DNA of 64,000 nt from Ciona intestinalis (lineage: Eukaryota > Chordata > Ascidiacea > Phlebobranchia > Cionidae). The notes below the pieces were generated by a model. The model was not told the DNA's origin. It did no database searches and saw only the letters and a program-made list of their open reading frames with translations. The translations under genes were made by a program, and so were the position numbers. This document shows, piece by piece, positions 45,673-57,062 of this stretch (position 1 is its first letter; each line of letters starts with the position of its first letter). Where the stretch lies: contig NC_020174.2 in the NCBI RefSeq assembly GCF_000224145.3, forward strand, positions 4,593,026 through 4,657,025, given 5' to 3'.

Positions 45673-45870
45673 AGTATAGGGGGGAAACAGGACACCTTTA
45701 GCACATAATATCCAAATATTCTGATCGTGTTTTAAACATTTAACAACGGTTTATAGGAGTCGCGAGGATACTGTTTGATATTTCTTTGAATGTTCTTTGT
45801 TTACTACCAAATGCGACGAGAAAATAGAATGAAAAAGTGTCCCATCTTACCCTATCCCGCTGTCCCATCA
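45673..45870. mobile_element. MITE-like inverted-terminal element
   Basis: TATAGGGGGGAAACAGGACA at the left, the internal landmarks AGCACATAATATCCAAATAT, TCGTGTTTTAAACA and TTCTTTGTTTACTACCAAAT, and GTGTCCCATCTTACCCTATC at the right in inverted relation to the left end. Confidence 0.6.
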
Positions 45871-46394
45871 ATGTATTCTGTATCAAAGTTTATATAGGAT
45901 CAAAAGAATATAGTCATGATTCATGATTACCGCAAAGCAGTTAAATGCGCGTACTGAATTGGGCCAATATAGTTAATATAGCATACTGGTATGCATCGAC
46001 AGCTGTATTGGCTGTTGATAAAGGTGAACGCGGTTTCGAATTCTTTGAACTCCATGCGTCGGTTTAAATATATGATGGAACATGAACAGACAACCTAGAA
46101 GTCGAACTATAATTCGGATTTCGGTATATTCTGTATAGGTTTTAAATTTACATGTGCGCAGTTGGGTATTAAAATAACTTTATTGGGTTGTGAAAATTGC
46201 ATTATGCCATCTGCACATTTGCACATATTTCATACAACCAGAATTTCCTCGCAATTACATAATCTGATCAACAAAACCAAAAATTACTAATGAGTAATAA
46301 AATTTTTATGCCACGTGCTTAAAATCAGCTGAGCATTTTGTTTTGGAAACCCCAGACATATGCAAGTCATGTCTCGTGACGTGCTGGTGTGACT

Positions 46395-46402
46395 TATAAA
46401 TA
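46395..46402 (+). promoter_or_regulatory. TATA box of the small lysine-rich gene
   Basis: TATAAATA lies about 210 bp upstream of ATG 46605. An E-box-like CCACGTGC occurs further upstream at about 46311. A possible 43-bp intron (46519-46561, GT to AG) would shorten the leader. Confidence 0.45.
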
Positions 46403-46604
46403 TCAGAGCGCGTGGTGCATGTCAGTATTACATTCGTCAGATTCATACGAGCACACGTTTTGTGTCAAGTTTTGGTGCTGATTGAATTGAAAGAAAATTT
46501 AATTGAACTTTTTTTACGGTATGGGCAAAAGTATTTATTTAACATTTTGTTGTTTTTGCAGAAATTTAAAGTTATAACCGAAGTTTTCTGCACTGGTTGT
46601 CGTC

Positions 46605-47199
46605 ATGGAAAACACAGAACAAAATCAATCTAGCGGTCAGTTAAATTCTAAAGACAAGACGTTTAAAGATACGGAGATACATATGCTGGATGTCAAATAT
46701 TTGAAATATGCAATTAAAGAAGCACAGAAGGTAGTTTATATCTTAAGCTTTAATAAAATACCTTTGACTTAAGATTGTATTGTGGTTCTAGCATCCATGC
46801 TTTTATTTGACGCTTTTTATTTGACGCTTTTACCAAGTATTTTTTACGCATAGCGTGTTTTATATAACGACTGTCATTTTGCTGCAAATTCCCTTCTTTC
46901 CGTTCTCTTAATTATTATTTACCCATATGCTTTATAGTGAATAAATTGAATAGAGTACAAAGTATAACCAATTGAAACACCGGTTTATGCTTTGGAATAA
47001 AAAAAGTCTTTAAAATACCAAATAAAATTTATACCTTTAGAAAACATCAAAACGACGAAAAACAAAGAAAATGAAACAAAAGAAAATTAAAACCAACAGG
47101 AATATTCAAGAAAACGTTGAGAAAGAAGTGACCCCGACCCATGTAATCTTAGAGGGGGAACTGGACTCAACTATTGTTAAAACAACTTCACAAACATAG
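46605..47199 (+). CDS. Small lysine-rich protein, unrecognised (94 aa)
   Basis: Two exons: 46605-46730 (42 codons, donor AAG/GTAGTT) and 47041-47199 (acceptor CTTTAG, stop TAG). The first half is polar and acidic (MENTEQNQSSGQLNSKDK, then a short hydrophobic-charged helix, MLDVKYLKYAIKEAQK). The second starts with a strong basic run (KTSKRRKTKKMKQKKIKTNR) that could be a nuclear signal or nucleic-acid contact. TATA box, matching phase, splice signals and a downstream AATAAA at 47400 support a real gene. I do not recognise the family. Confidence 0.5.
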
Positions 47200-47399
47200 T
47201 GGTTTGTTAAAACGAATGTTTCAATATAAACTTGACAACCAACAGGGAAGTTAATATTAACTTCTAACATTACCGAAGATGTTTTTAAACCGAAACGTTC
47301 GAGGTGAAAATCGCATTTTACGTACGAGTCATGTTTAAATTAAAACTTAACATATTGGCATATATGGTATATGGTTGAAAACTTTCAGTATATGCCCTT

Positions 47400-47405
47400 A
47401 ATAAA
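47400..47405 (+). terminator. Poly(A) signal of the small lysine-rich gene
   Basis: AATAAA about 200 bp past the stop codon at 47199. Confidence 0.45.
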
Positions 47406-48306
47406 AGTAAATGTGCGTATAACGCTTCTTTGCAAGTAATTACGAATTTGGCTAAATTTAGTAATGTAACATGAAGTCTTTGTGTTATTATATGTATGGT
47501 ATGTATACCGTAACAAATGTAATATCTATATCATATAGCATGTATAACTTCATGTAAAAAATGGAATACTGTATAAATTTGAATAAATATTTGAAACGAA
47601 TTATGTATAGTGCAGCTCGTGTATTCTGATTACGTTTTAAAGGAACATAAACTCTTGAACATAAATACTTAGTTTTGATATTTTTAAGGAAAAAAGTAAA
47701 CATAATATAAAAAGCTAAACTCACGACCGAGAAACTGGGATAAATTCCGGAAATCTGACTTTGATCTATAGTGTTATAAAGTTGGACGATTCTTGTAAAG
47801 AAATAACAGTCGGGATCAAGTGCTACAAAATGTATAACCGACAGAAACCGGGTCCAACAAATTTCATCTTTGCTAATTTTCGGACAGAAAATTTAAACCG
47901 AAGCTATTTTCCCTAAAAAGTGTTTCTTCTTACATAAACATCAACCCCCCTTAGCCGTATATTGTATTTTAACTGTTCAATTACTTGCAAGCCGTCAGTC
48001 GTCAGCAAAATGAACCACAAGTTGGAAGCATAATATGTTGAAATGACGGCAAACCTTGGGGCAAGGCCTATTCTATATGGTTTAGGTCCTTGTCGGTGAC
48101 CCGGGATTTATGCCACAGTCGGCTCTTTACCCCAACACCCATCAGTGTGACCTCGTCTCGGACTCCATTCATATCACATGTTTGTAATTCTATAATATAC
48201 CGGCGAGGGCCAGAGTTGCCCTTTTCCAAAGCATCTATCCAAAACAGTTCGAAAGAAGGTAGGTCAGCTTTTTGAAATCCGACCTAACTTGGATTATTTA
48301 CCTTCG
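47406..48306. other. Convergent spacer with repeat fragments
   Basis: Around 47765-47870 a dispersed element is recognisable (AAGTTGGACGATTCTTGTAA and AATAACAGTCGGGATCAAG). Related stretches lie near 12298, 20780, 55660 and 56480. 48060-48150 is a fragment of the GGCCCATGG-type repeat (CAGTCGGCTCTTTACCCCAA). No gene seen. Confidence 0.45.
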
Positions 48307-51300
48307 CTACTGTCTTACTGTTATAGTGGGCACGGACCCCGCTTGAGTAAAACCTGTGGAACTTTCCCGAATGTTCAATGAAGACCGGGGTGACACTACT
48401 GGTCTATTCAATGCAGCCAAACTATTGCCACGATTACTTGGAAGTTGGTTGTACTGCCCATCCATATTCACCACTACCATTGACACGTTATCGTTGCTAT
48501 TCTGGTTATTGGAGACTCGTGGGTTGCTTTCACCGTTTTCGAGTCGGAAGCTCACAGTTTTACTTGGTTTTCTGCTAAAAACATTTTTTTAATTTATAAA
48601 GACAGCAAGATTGAGTAGAAAGCAATTAACTTTTATTGCCCAGCGTATGGTTCACCAACAAAGTTACATACGGGGTAACTCGTAAGTGAGCACGCGGTGT
48701 ATAAAACAGAACTCCCGTGTTAAAACGACTGTAATTGCCCCGACACGAGAGAATAACTTACTTTCATTCATTTAACTTATGCTCCTACCACCAAACATAC
48801 AACACTCACCTCACGTAATAACCATCGCGTTCAGCAGGAGACATATTGTGTTCTGTTGCCCCTGATAGATGGGGGAGGGCTTGTGTCACCCATGGGGAGT
48901 GCTGTGACGTAATAACTGATGACGTCATTTTGGTCTCAGCATCCGCCCGTGCGATGACGTCATTAGCGTACACAATCCTAGGTGTTATACCGTTGGAAAA
49001 CTTTCCTGGTTGGGAAGACGGTCTGTAGAATGAATATTTGTCTTCGTATACGGTAGTGAAGATTAAAGATTATAGTTAAAATGATATAATAAAGCGACAA
49101 AATGACTAATGCTAACCTGTAAGTAGTGTTGTAGTATTTAAGTTTCCTTTTACTGTTTTCTGGGACGGGTATGTGGAGTGGGGGTGTACTGTGGCTTGGT
49201 GACGTCATAATTACGTCATTGGCAGCAATTCTAGCAGCGTAATAGTTTTTCACTTTGGTGTTGATGGGGTCCCGTCGGTAGTGGGGGGCACGCTTCGGGG
49301 AAATGGGCACGTAAGCGATATTTGGATCAGATTGGGTAACGTCAGAGTTATGTCGCCTAAGACCAGGTGGGTGGGGATTAATCGGCGGGACGCTGCGCTC
49401 TGGATTCCCGCCGATTCTGCTTTCAAATCCCGATCGTGGTCGGTGTAGTTCGCTGCCGCTTCTAATACGCGGCCGAGCGGACATTTGCGCCGAATCAATT
49501 GTTCTACCGAATTGTTTGAAGTTGGTTTGCCAAGAGGGTTGAGAGGAATGATTTTTATTGGAAGATGATGTTACGGGTGTTCGGTTGTATATGTTAGGTG
49601 TTGCAACATCACGGCTGTATGGTCTGTATGGAGAAAGTAGGTTTAGATCAGGAATATTATAATAATAATAAATATACTGTGATTACATATTATGCCTCAC
49701 AGTGATTTTTTCTTTAATACAAACAAAACACAGCACAATATATACAGCCTATATACAACATAATATTTATCATTTTTAAACGATTTTTACTTCTAACATC
49801 ACTAAAGATTATTCAAAAAATGAAGACAATTATGTCATGCTGGTCATGTTCGCTTTGAAACAAACCAAAGGTATAGATATAAAAGCGCCAATAAACCAAA
49901 CATATATGTATATACATTATGTGCTCTTATAGTGAACTCAGATATATAGATACCTGTTGCTACTATGTTGGTTTCCGATATCACTAGGCAGTGGATCTGA
50001 TGTCTGCCTTGTAGCAACCAACCTCTCGCTGTTTATCTTGGTGAGGATGGGATGACGTTCTGGTGACGTCATAGGCCTCGTGACGTATTTGTGCCCAGTC
50101 TCTAAATACCCGGGGCGACCTTGGCGTGATTTAGTTTGAGGTTTTGCGCCAACGGTGCTACCGTCTAGATAACTGAAACGTAACATAATGTTTAATGGTC
50201 TCTTCCAATGTAAAATTAAATGACAAACGAAGAGTAGGGAATTTGTAGCAAAACGACGGTCGTTTATAAAACACGATATGGATAAAAGGAGGGAAAAAGC
50301 GCCAGTAAAAACGGTGAGTGTTTAACCCCAAATACATTGTTAGGTAAATGTAGTAAAACATAAATGTTTGAATGGAAATGATACTCACTCGTTCCCAACA
50401 CTGGTGTATTGGGTGAATATGTTACTTCTTTCATTCCTTGAATGCGCAGAAGTGTCATGAGTAACTGGTGCCGAAGCCTGGGAATAGTTTTTCATATTTA
50501 TTGTAATTGTTTTGTAAAATTTATGTAGTATTTGTGGTTTATTGTAAATATAATTCATGCTATATATACCAGTATATATTATATGTCTTAGTAAGCGACG
50601 AGTAAAAAGCAAACAACGCTTGTCTCCAAGTGTTGTTTGGGCTTGATTATATATTATTATCAACACATATAAATATTCAAACTAACTTTCGTTTTGGTTT
50701 TGTCCTCGTTTGGTTTGGTCGAACTCCTACCGCTAGGTGGGGAAGGTGAGCGAGTTAATGAAGCTTCTCCAGTCACTGAGGAAAGTATTTCAAGGGGAGT
50801 TCGCCATTTGCGACGATCGTTGTCACTTTCGTGGTTTAACCCATACGGAACCTCTCTGTGAAACGAGTATGTGTAAGAACAATGATGTTTAAGACCTGGG
50901 GTTGGCAGAAATCTTATTCGAATCAGTACTTCAGTTTAAATAAGAGTTGTTATGTTCTATATAAGTTAGGTCTTACAGTGCTGTACGCCGTATGATCTAG
51001 GGTTTAAACCAGAGTTGGCACACTAGCAACCTTAATGAAAACAGTTGTTAAATTGGAGAAAGGAAAATATCTTCAATTTGTCTTAATAGTAATTTGCAAA
51101 ACAAAAACGAAGAACAACGGTACTGGTAAAAACTATTTGAGTTCAAATCTTAAATAAAATTCCCGAATGCTAAACCCACAATATAGTATAAAGAGTTATA
51201 TCTAACTTAAATAAATAAGTGTAATTGGAAGAAATGTGTTAAACAATAAAAATCCAGCCTTATATTCAAACCTACTTCCTCCAAGTATTTATCTCCATGA

Positions 51301-52633
51301 ACCTGAGCGGACTGAGATATTTAGATATTTCATCTTTCGCCACAATGCTCTGCAGGATCGCTCGGTTCGTCTAAAAACAACTTTGTGATGGTTAGGGGTT
51401 TCTGATGGCTGGCATAATTATAGAACAGGTGTACGTATATAGTACTGTGGGTTTAGGACTTAGGTGGATACCGTTATAAAACATAATATCCCATATTTCC
51501 TAATCGTGGTTTAACAATTACGAAAACGCCCTTTTAGTCTTTCTGTCAATGTTATGTGTTTACCACCATTTGGTTGTAGATATTGTTATCACAGGCAATT
51601 AAGGTAGAGTGTCAAAAAGCGTGGCTGTTAAAATTACAACTTTTTAATTATTTCAGAACGATTTAAATCCTTAATTAGTGAGAGTGAGCCACGATTAGTG
51701 AGACGAACATCAGTTTTTATCTTTCAATGTTGTCATTGCTACTGTGTTACAAAGGAACGTCAACGTCATATAACGTAGTTAAGCCACGAAGCAAAACAAA
51801 TCGGTTTTAACTCCACGGGTTATCAAAACAAAGCGACCAAATCTTGGCAAAGCACAGAAGTCGGAGACGAATTGTTTTGACGTCAAAGCGATGACGGAGG
51901 GATATTTAACCGACACACTGTATAATGTGGTGTTTATTTTCATTGGTAACGGCAATGAAACTGCGCTTAACTTCTTATGGAAGCAAATAGTCAGTGAAAA
52001 ATAACTTAGCCTGTCCTTTCTTATGCTTCTGTCTGTTGTTTTAATAATTTGGTTTTCGCTAGCGTATTCGAGGAGACAAATAGAAAACCTTTTATGTTTC
52101 TTACTTTATCTCCATTCAGAATATCAGATGTTTAGTAAACTATTATTCAACCGCAAAAAACATAAACCTCAGTTGCAACTACAACAAATATTGACATCGA
52201 CCACCAACGATTGTATAGTAAGCCATTAATATAGGAAATAAAGGTGTTTTGATGGTGTTGGTCGAATGGCGAAAATAAATTTAGTCCGAGTTTTGTTTTT
52301 GCCGATAAAAATATCACACAAAACATTTTAAACGAAAACTTCAGATAATAATTAATAAATAACTTTTGGACACTGAGTGTAACTTTTATTCCAATAAAAG
52401 ATGAAATATAATCCGTAATCCTTTTCTATATACGCCTCGCTTCAAATCCTCTTTCTAATTTTACCAAAAATAATAAAGTTGAGTTTCCTACATACTTCCT
52501 CATCAAGCATGTACGATGTCTCCTCGTGTCTGTTCACTTGTTCGATTTTCATTTTGTTTCGGTGACTGCGTTTCCTTGCACCTGGAAAGTGAGATGTGTT
52601 GTTAGGTTGCTGGTCCAATTCACGTTTCACCAT
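48307..52633 (-). CDS. Large disordered protein, unrecognised (564 aa, eight exons)
   Basis: Eight exons join in exact phase, high to low: 52496-52633 (ATG), 51276-51370, 50687-50855, 50389-50477, 49954-50172, 49117-49623, 48810-49022, 48307-48571 (TAG). They sum to 1695 bp. All donors and acceptors are canonical. The protein opens MVKRELDQQPNNTSHFPG with a basic patch (GARKRSHRNKMK). It has one helix-like block, TNRAILQSIVAKDEISKYL, then long Ser/Pro/Arg/Asn-rich disordered sequence. Loosely repeated motifs are seen: AANDVIMTSPSHSTPP, YANDVIARADAETKMTSS and RPMTSPERHP. No membrane segment or enzyme motif is visible. The MTSP-type repeats are encoded by TGACGTCA palindromes. I do not recognise a family; a cytoskeletal or scaffold role would be a guess. 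Confidence 0.75.
48640..48775 (+). mobile_element. SINE tail in the last intron of the disordered-protein gene
   Basis: GGTTCACCAACAAAGTTACA, GGTAACTCGTAAGTGAGCAC, GGTGTATAAAACAGAACTCC and GACTGTAATTGCCCCGACAC: sense tail of the tRNA-derived SINE, antisense to the gene. Confidence 0.6.
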
Positions 52634-53920
52634 ATAAGGATATGTTGTTATACTTTACGTTTGACGTTGAACCGACCAGAATGAAAAACACAGCAATAAA
52701 AAGCGAATAAAAGTTAATTGTGAAAGAAACAGCACAACATGATATATTTTATATTCAGATGTTTTGTAAACAACACTTTTTGTATTTTATATTGAATTGA
52801 TTTGTTAACAACATAGGTAAATGACATTCAATAAATAAATGCCGGAAGAACTGTTTTATAGAACAATTCTACAAGTATAATATGCCTGGCAGCAACAGTA
52901 TATATACCATATACGCAATATAGTTGAAACGTTATTTCGTCGGTCGTAAAATACACTTGGCCCGAAGTTTTAAGATGTTGTGACAAAACGTTGTTGTTAA
53001 AGCAAGTGCTGTGACAGTTTCAACTCGTTAAAATGTAAAGTCGTGTTTTCGCAAAGTATTAAAGCTGTCGGCGAATTCACGTAGGGTATATACACACATA
53101 CATACAAGGCTGAAAGGCCTCGCTTATATAAGCTTTGAAACTATGACGAAACAGACTTTGAATTTCGGCAAGAATCGAAAATAGCCAGAGCAAACACGTA
53201 GGTCGAGTACAAAACGTGAAGAAAGTGGATTTTCCGATTCTTAAAATCGGCTACTATCGTGTTGATCTAACTTAAACCAACACTAAAATGTCAGTTCCAC
53301 AGTGAAAGATCTGTTCAATACTAAGCCATATACGTATATTGAGCTGTAATAAAGAGTAGTAAGCCACCTTGACATTTTAACATTGAAATAATGCTCGTGT
53401 TATATGTAACGTTTATTTCTGTTTCAACCGTAATTAACGACCGTTGTTTTAACATTACTTCTCTTTGATGATGGAATGCAAACCCCATTACTGACAATTT
53501 ATAAGAACGATATATCGTGATACAACAAACAGCAGCAACACAGCTGTATTAAGGTACCTGATAATGCAATGATGACAGCATCTTCGGCTATAGGCTTTCA
53601 TTATGCAGGGTAGCTGCACAGCGTGACAGGCGTATAAAACAGGCATGCTGTATAACAAGACAACGCACTTACTCGTGTTCGCGCATCGACGGCTACAAAT
53701 CGCACATGGAATTTGTAAGACAGCGATATATATAATATTATCAGCCCGACTTGCAGTTATAATATAACTTGAAACAAGTGTAAAAGCGCAACCAGCATTC
53801 AATGTTACTATGTTATAGCTTGAACAAAACAAACAAAACAGATTAACGCACATATAAAAGCAATTATAGATCGTACACATTACGACAATACTATGTGATC
53901 ACTATAATGGCATCCGATGT
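52634..53920. other. Gene-poor spacer, left part
   Basis: AT-rich with no supported gene. A 130-codon minus-strand open frame (53488-53880) is Cys-rich but lacks family signals and any coding context. This stretch probably holds the promoter of the disordered-protein gene. Confidence 0.4.
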
Positions 53921-53921
53921 A

Positions 53922-54113
53922 CAATAGCACTGTGGGATAAGATGGATACCGTTAGCACTTAAAAATACCATGTTTACTCATCATGTTTTAAACAATTAAC
54001 AACCGTGAGGGAAAAGTTATGTAATTCTGTAAACATTCTTGTTTACAACCAAATCGGACAATATCATGGCCCACTTTACCCCAACACGGCCCATCTTACC
54101 CTAACCTACTATA
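53922..54113. mobile_element. MITE-like inverted-terminal element
   Basis: AATAGCACTGTGGGATAAGA at left, inner ATACCGTTAGCACTT, CATGTTTTAAACAATTAACA and TTCTTGTTTACAACCAAATC, and CCATCTTACCCTAACCTACT at right in inverted relation. Confidence 0.65.
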
Positions 54114-54334
54114 CCTGAAGTATGAGGTTGCAGTTTTATTTCAGGAATCGAATTCAATGAAACTTTTCTATCCTGCCTCCCAACCCCACCGTTCAAAGCA
54201 TAATGCTGGATTTGGATTCGAACCGGCAATGACTTGGTAGACGGGCGTTGGTACAATTCCACTATTTTCATTTCAACAAGTAACCTATATATACTAAGCC
54301 TATGTCTCTCTAACAGTAAATGGTCTTCACGTTT

Positions 54335-54650
54335 ATATATTTGTTCTCGCATGGTGAGCAAGGACAGTTGTTATAACACGGGTGGTCTGTTTTATACCGC
54401 GTTCCACCGGTTTACACCTTACCACGTATGTAACCTATTTATCCTCGCATGACGAGGCAACGGCAGTAATTATAACACGGGTGTTCTATTTCATACACCG
54501 TGTGCTTGCTTACCACGCATGCAACTATTTTCTGCATTATAATTTGCGTACTCCCACCAAATCTAAAAAAGCCTAGCAACAATTATTGATAATGTAACAA
54601 CTTAACGACTTTTACACCTCGTGCCCGCTTACGAGTTACTTCTTATGTAA
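54335..54650 (-). mobile_element. Two adjacent antisense SINE tails
   Basis: CGCATGGTGAGCAAGGACAG with TTATAACACGGGTGGTCTG is followed by TATTTATCCTCGCATGACGA with CACGGGTGTTCTATTTCATA. A third partial tail lies near 54605-54650 (ACACCTCGTGCCCGCTTACG). The tails look like nested or tandem insertions. Confidence 0.6.
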
Positions 54651-54875
54651 CTTTGAAATCTCCAACTGTTTGCTTCAACCACTGAAATCAACAACCTACA
54701 TCCACAGGATATGGAAGCAGCCGTCTCCATAACTTAGCGCAACACACTGGCTTCATATTACCTTATCTATACTGTGGGAGTTAAACACACTAGACTTGGT
54801 CCACCCGCGGCAATACATTAACTAGAGATACTTCGAAAACAAACCGAGATCCTACGAGAGGATAAACGATAATAA

Positions 54876-55078
54876 TATAGTAGGACTGGGGAGACGGGAC
54901 ACCTTTAGCACATAACATCCAAAATACCCGATCGTGTTTTAACAATTAGCAACGATATTTTAAAGTTGAGAGGAAACGGTTTTATGGCTCAAACATTTCT
55001 AAACATCCTTACTGTTAAATGCTATATGATAAAACAGAATAAAAACCTTGAACTTTATTACCTCAACCTACTATAAAC
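54876..55078. mobile_element. MITE-like element
   Basis: ATATAGTAGGACTGGGGAGA at the left, AGCACATAACATCCAAAATA and CGATCGTGTTTTAACAATTA inside, and ACCTCAACCTACTATA at the right. TA is present at both ends, as expected for a TA target site. Confidence 0.6.
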
Positions 55079-55446
55079 ATTAAACTAAAAACATAAATTT
55101 CTCCTTTTAAATATTCACATAACCATCTAAACGTGCCGGTGAAGCCATAACTCACTCAGTAAAGTCGGTTAAACATCGCGTGTTCGCTTGACAACCAAGG
55201 TATTGTTGTTGGGCCGACTAAGAATCGGTTAGAAAAGTCCAGACACCGATTTTGATAAGTAGGTATCCAGCTTTCAAGATCGGGTCGGCAAAAACAACAA
55301 TAAAGGTTCGTATACGTTGCACAAACGTGAAGTTACTGTTAATTGGTTCAGTTTAAATAGGAAACTGAGTGTGCCATTCCAGGCGAATATAACTCACATA
55401 ATACAACTATTTGGACGCTTTTTTGTCTGTTAATTTCGTAGCACTT

Positions 55447-55654
55447 TATCTGGTGTATAGTAGGATGGGGGAAGATGGGACACCTTTTCGTTTAGTTTTC
55501 TCTTTTCATTTGGTAGTAAACAAAGAACATTCAATGAATTATGAAACCGTATCTCTACGACTTCCACAGACCGTTGTTAATTGTTTGAAACACGATCAGG
55601 CTATTTGGATATTATGTGTTAAAGGTGTCCCATCTTCCCCCACCCCACTATATT
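55447..55654. mobile_element. MITE-like element, inverted copy
   Basis: GTATAGTAGGATGGGGGAAG with ATGGGACACC at the left and GTGTCCCATCTTCCCCCACC at the right: near-perfect inverted ends. The internal AAACACGATCAGG is the reverse of the other copies. It carries a short chance open frame. Confidence 0.7.
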
Positions 55655-56865
55655 ATTACGAGAATCCTCCAACTTCATGAGCGTTATAAATTAGATTAGT
55701 TTCACAGAATTTATTACATTTACTGTGAATAGTTTGACTTTAACCTAATGCACTCTGTATGAAGGTTATAAGCGATAACCTTCGCCCTGAAAGTAACCCA
55801 TGGATACAACGAATGTAAACGTCTATTTACCGGGTAAACCTACGGGGTTATTCAGTTAGCTGTATTTTACGTAACTAGGCAAACGTTTCAATACAGTATG
55901 AAAGCGTAAATACACACTACCGTGTTATTCCTCAATCATTGCGCGATGTTAATTAAATAATATCTCTCTTGTCTGTGGCTTTAATACGTGCAAGGAACAA
56001 TTGAAAAATCTGACCTTTCTACAAAATAATCTATTTATCGCTTTGAGCAAATACAGCTGAATAGAAAGCAGTTAACTTATATCACGAGTACAGAGTAATA
56101 CTTCGCAACAGTGTAGCTGCGGCCTGCCTACTCGTACAATTGTATTAACAGTACGTAAATATTTGACGAATCATTTGCTTTCTACTCGAGTACAAAACCA
56201 ATACAACTGGCCTAACGTGCGGATATAAGACCGCTTTTATTTATAGGCTTATAACATCCTAACTTTCAAAACAACGGTACAATGCCGCAAATCTGTGAAC
56301 AACACTTCAATTCCTTAAAGTCTTACGTTAGCGGCGTAATGGTCGTTTCTGTGGCTGGTAAAACACCAACCGCATGTAAGAAAATAAAGAAACAAAATCA
56401 TGTGATAAAGAATGAAAAATAAGAGAAAACAACAGAAACTGTGATAATTTCATTGAATCTTTTCCTGATCTATATATAGTTGGACGATTCAAGTAACGAA
56501 AAAAGTTGGTGTGTTACATTCATAATACCTAACATAAATCGTTATCTCTTCGAACAAAACAGCGAATAATTATAACGAATAAAGGGAAATTAGCAGCAAA
56601 ACAAAATTCGTTTGAACACAATGCGGTTAAAAAAATGCGAAAGAACGTTAGTTTTAATATGTGGCTGTTAAACCAAGATAGTACTTTCTCACGTTCGATA
56701 TCTGATCACACAGTCGGCGTATGCGATCAAATTCGGCGTTTATCGCGACCATTATGCGATTAAAATTATGGCCTTCTAAAATTTAATACTCTGCATAAGT
56801 GATCCCAAAATTGCTTTATGTTGGATATATAACTGTTATTGGTTTGAAAGGGGTTGATAAAACAA
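55655..56865. other. Gene-poor spacer, middle part
   Basis: 55660-55740 holds the dispersed GAATCCTCCAACTTCATGAG element. 56480-56660 has a copy of the GCTGCTAATTCCC-type element in reverse (CGAATAAAGGGAAATTAGCA). No gene seen. Confidence 0.4.
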
Positions 56866-56867
56866 GA

Positions 56868-57062
56868 AATAGTACTGTGGGGTAAGATGGATACGTTAGC
56901 ACATGGTATCCCATATTTTCTTACCGCAGTTTTTACAATAAGAGTCGTAATAATACGACGGTTTTATAATTTGGTAAATATTCTTTGTTTCTTACCATAT
57001 GGAATGATATAAGAAAATAAAAACATGGGCCACAGTTTCCCATCACAACCTAACATATAGTT
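56868..57062. mobile_element. MITE-like element
   Basis: AATAGTACTGTGGGGTAAGA with TGGATACGTTAGC at the left, TTCTTTGTTTCTTACCATAT inside, and a degraded right end, TTTCCCATCACAACCTAACA. Confidence 0.6.

Larger units (their letters stand above)
44291..46394. other. Intergenic region with hairpin and MITE-like copy
   Basis: About 2.1 kb between divergently oriented genes (UNC93-like on minus, the small basic gene on plus), so it probably contains both promoters. It holds a perfect hairpin at 44716-44747 and a MITE-like element at about 45673-45870. A GC-richer block at 44815-44920 (GAAGAGAGCAAAAAGAAAAA, CAGTCGCTGGCCGCTGC) has no supported frame. Confidence 0.4.

Noticed and set aside
53488-53880. 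130-codon Cys-rich open frame on the minus strand
   Set aside because: No family motif, no coding composition, no spliced context; surrounded by repeats. Best explained as chance in AT-rich DNA.
55411-55680. 89-codon open frame on the plus strand
   Set aside because: It lies within a MITE-like element and both of its ends are the element's inverted termini.
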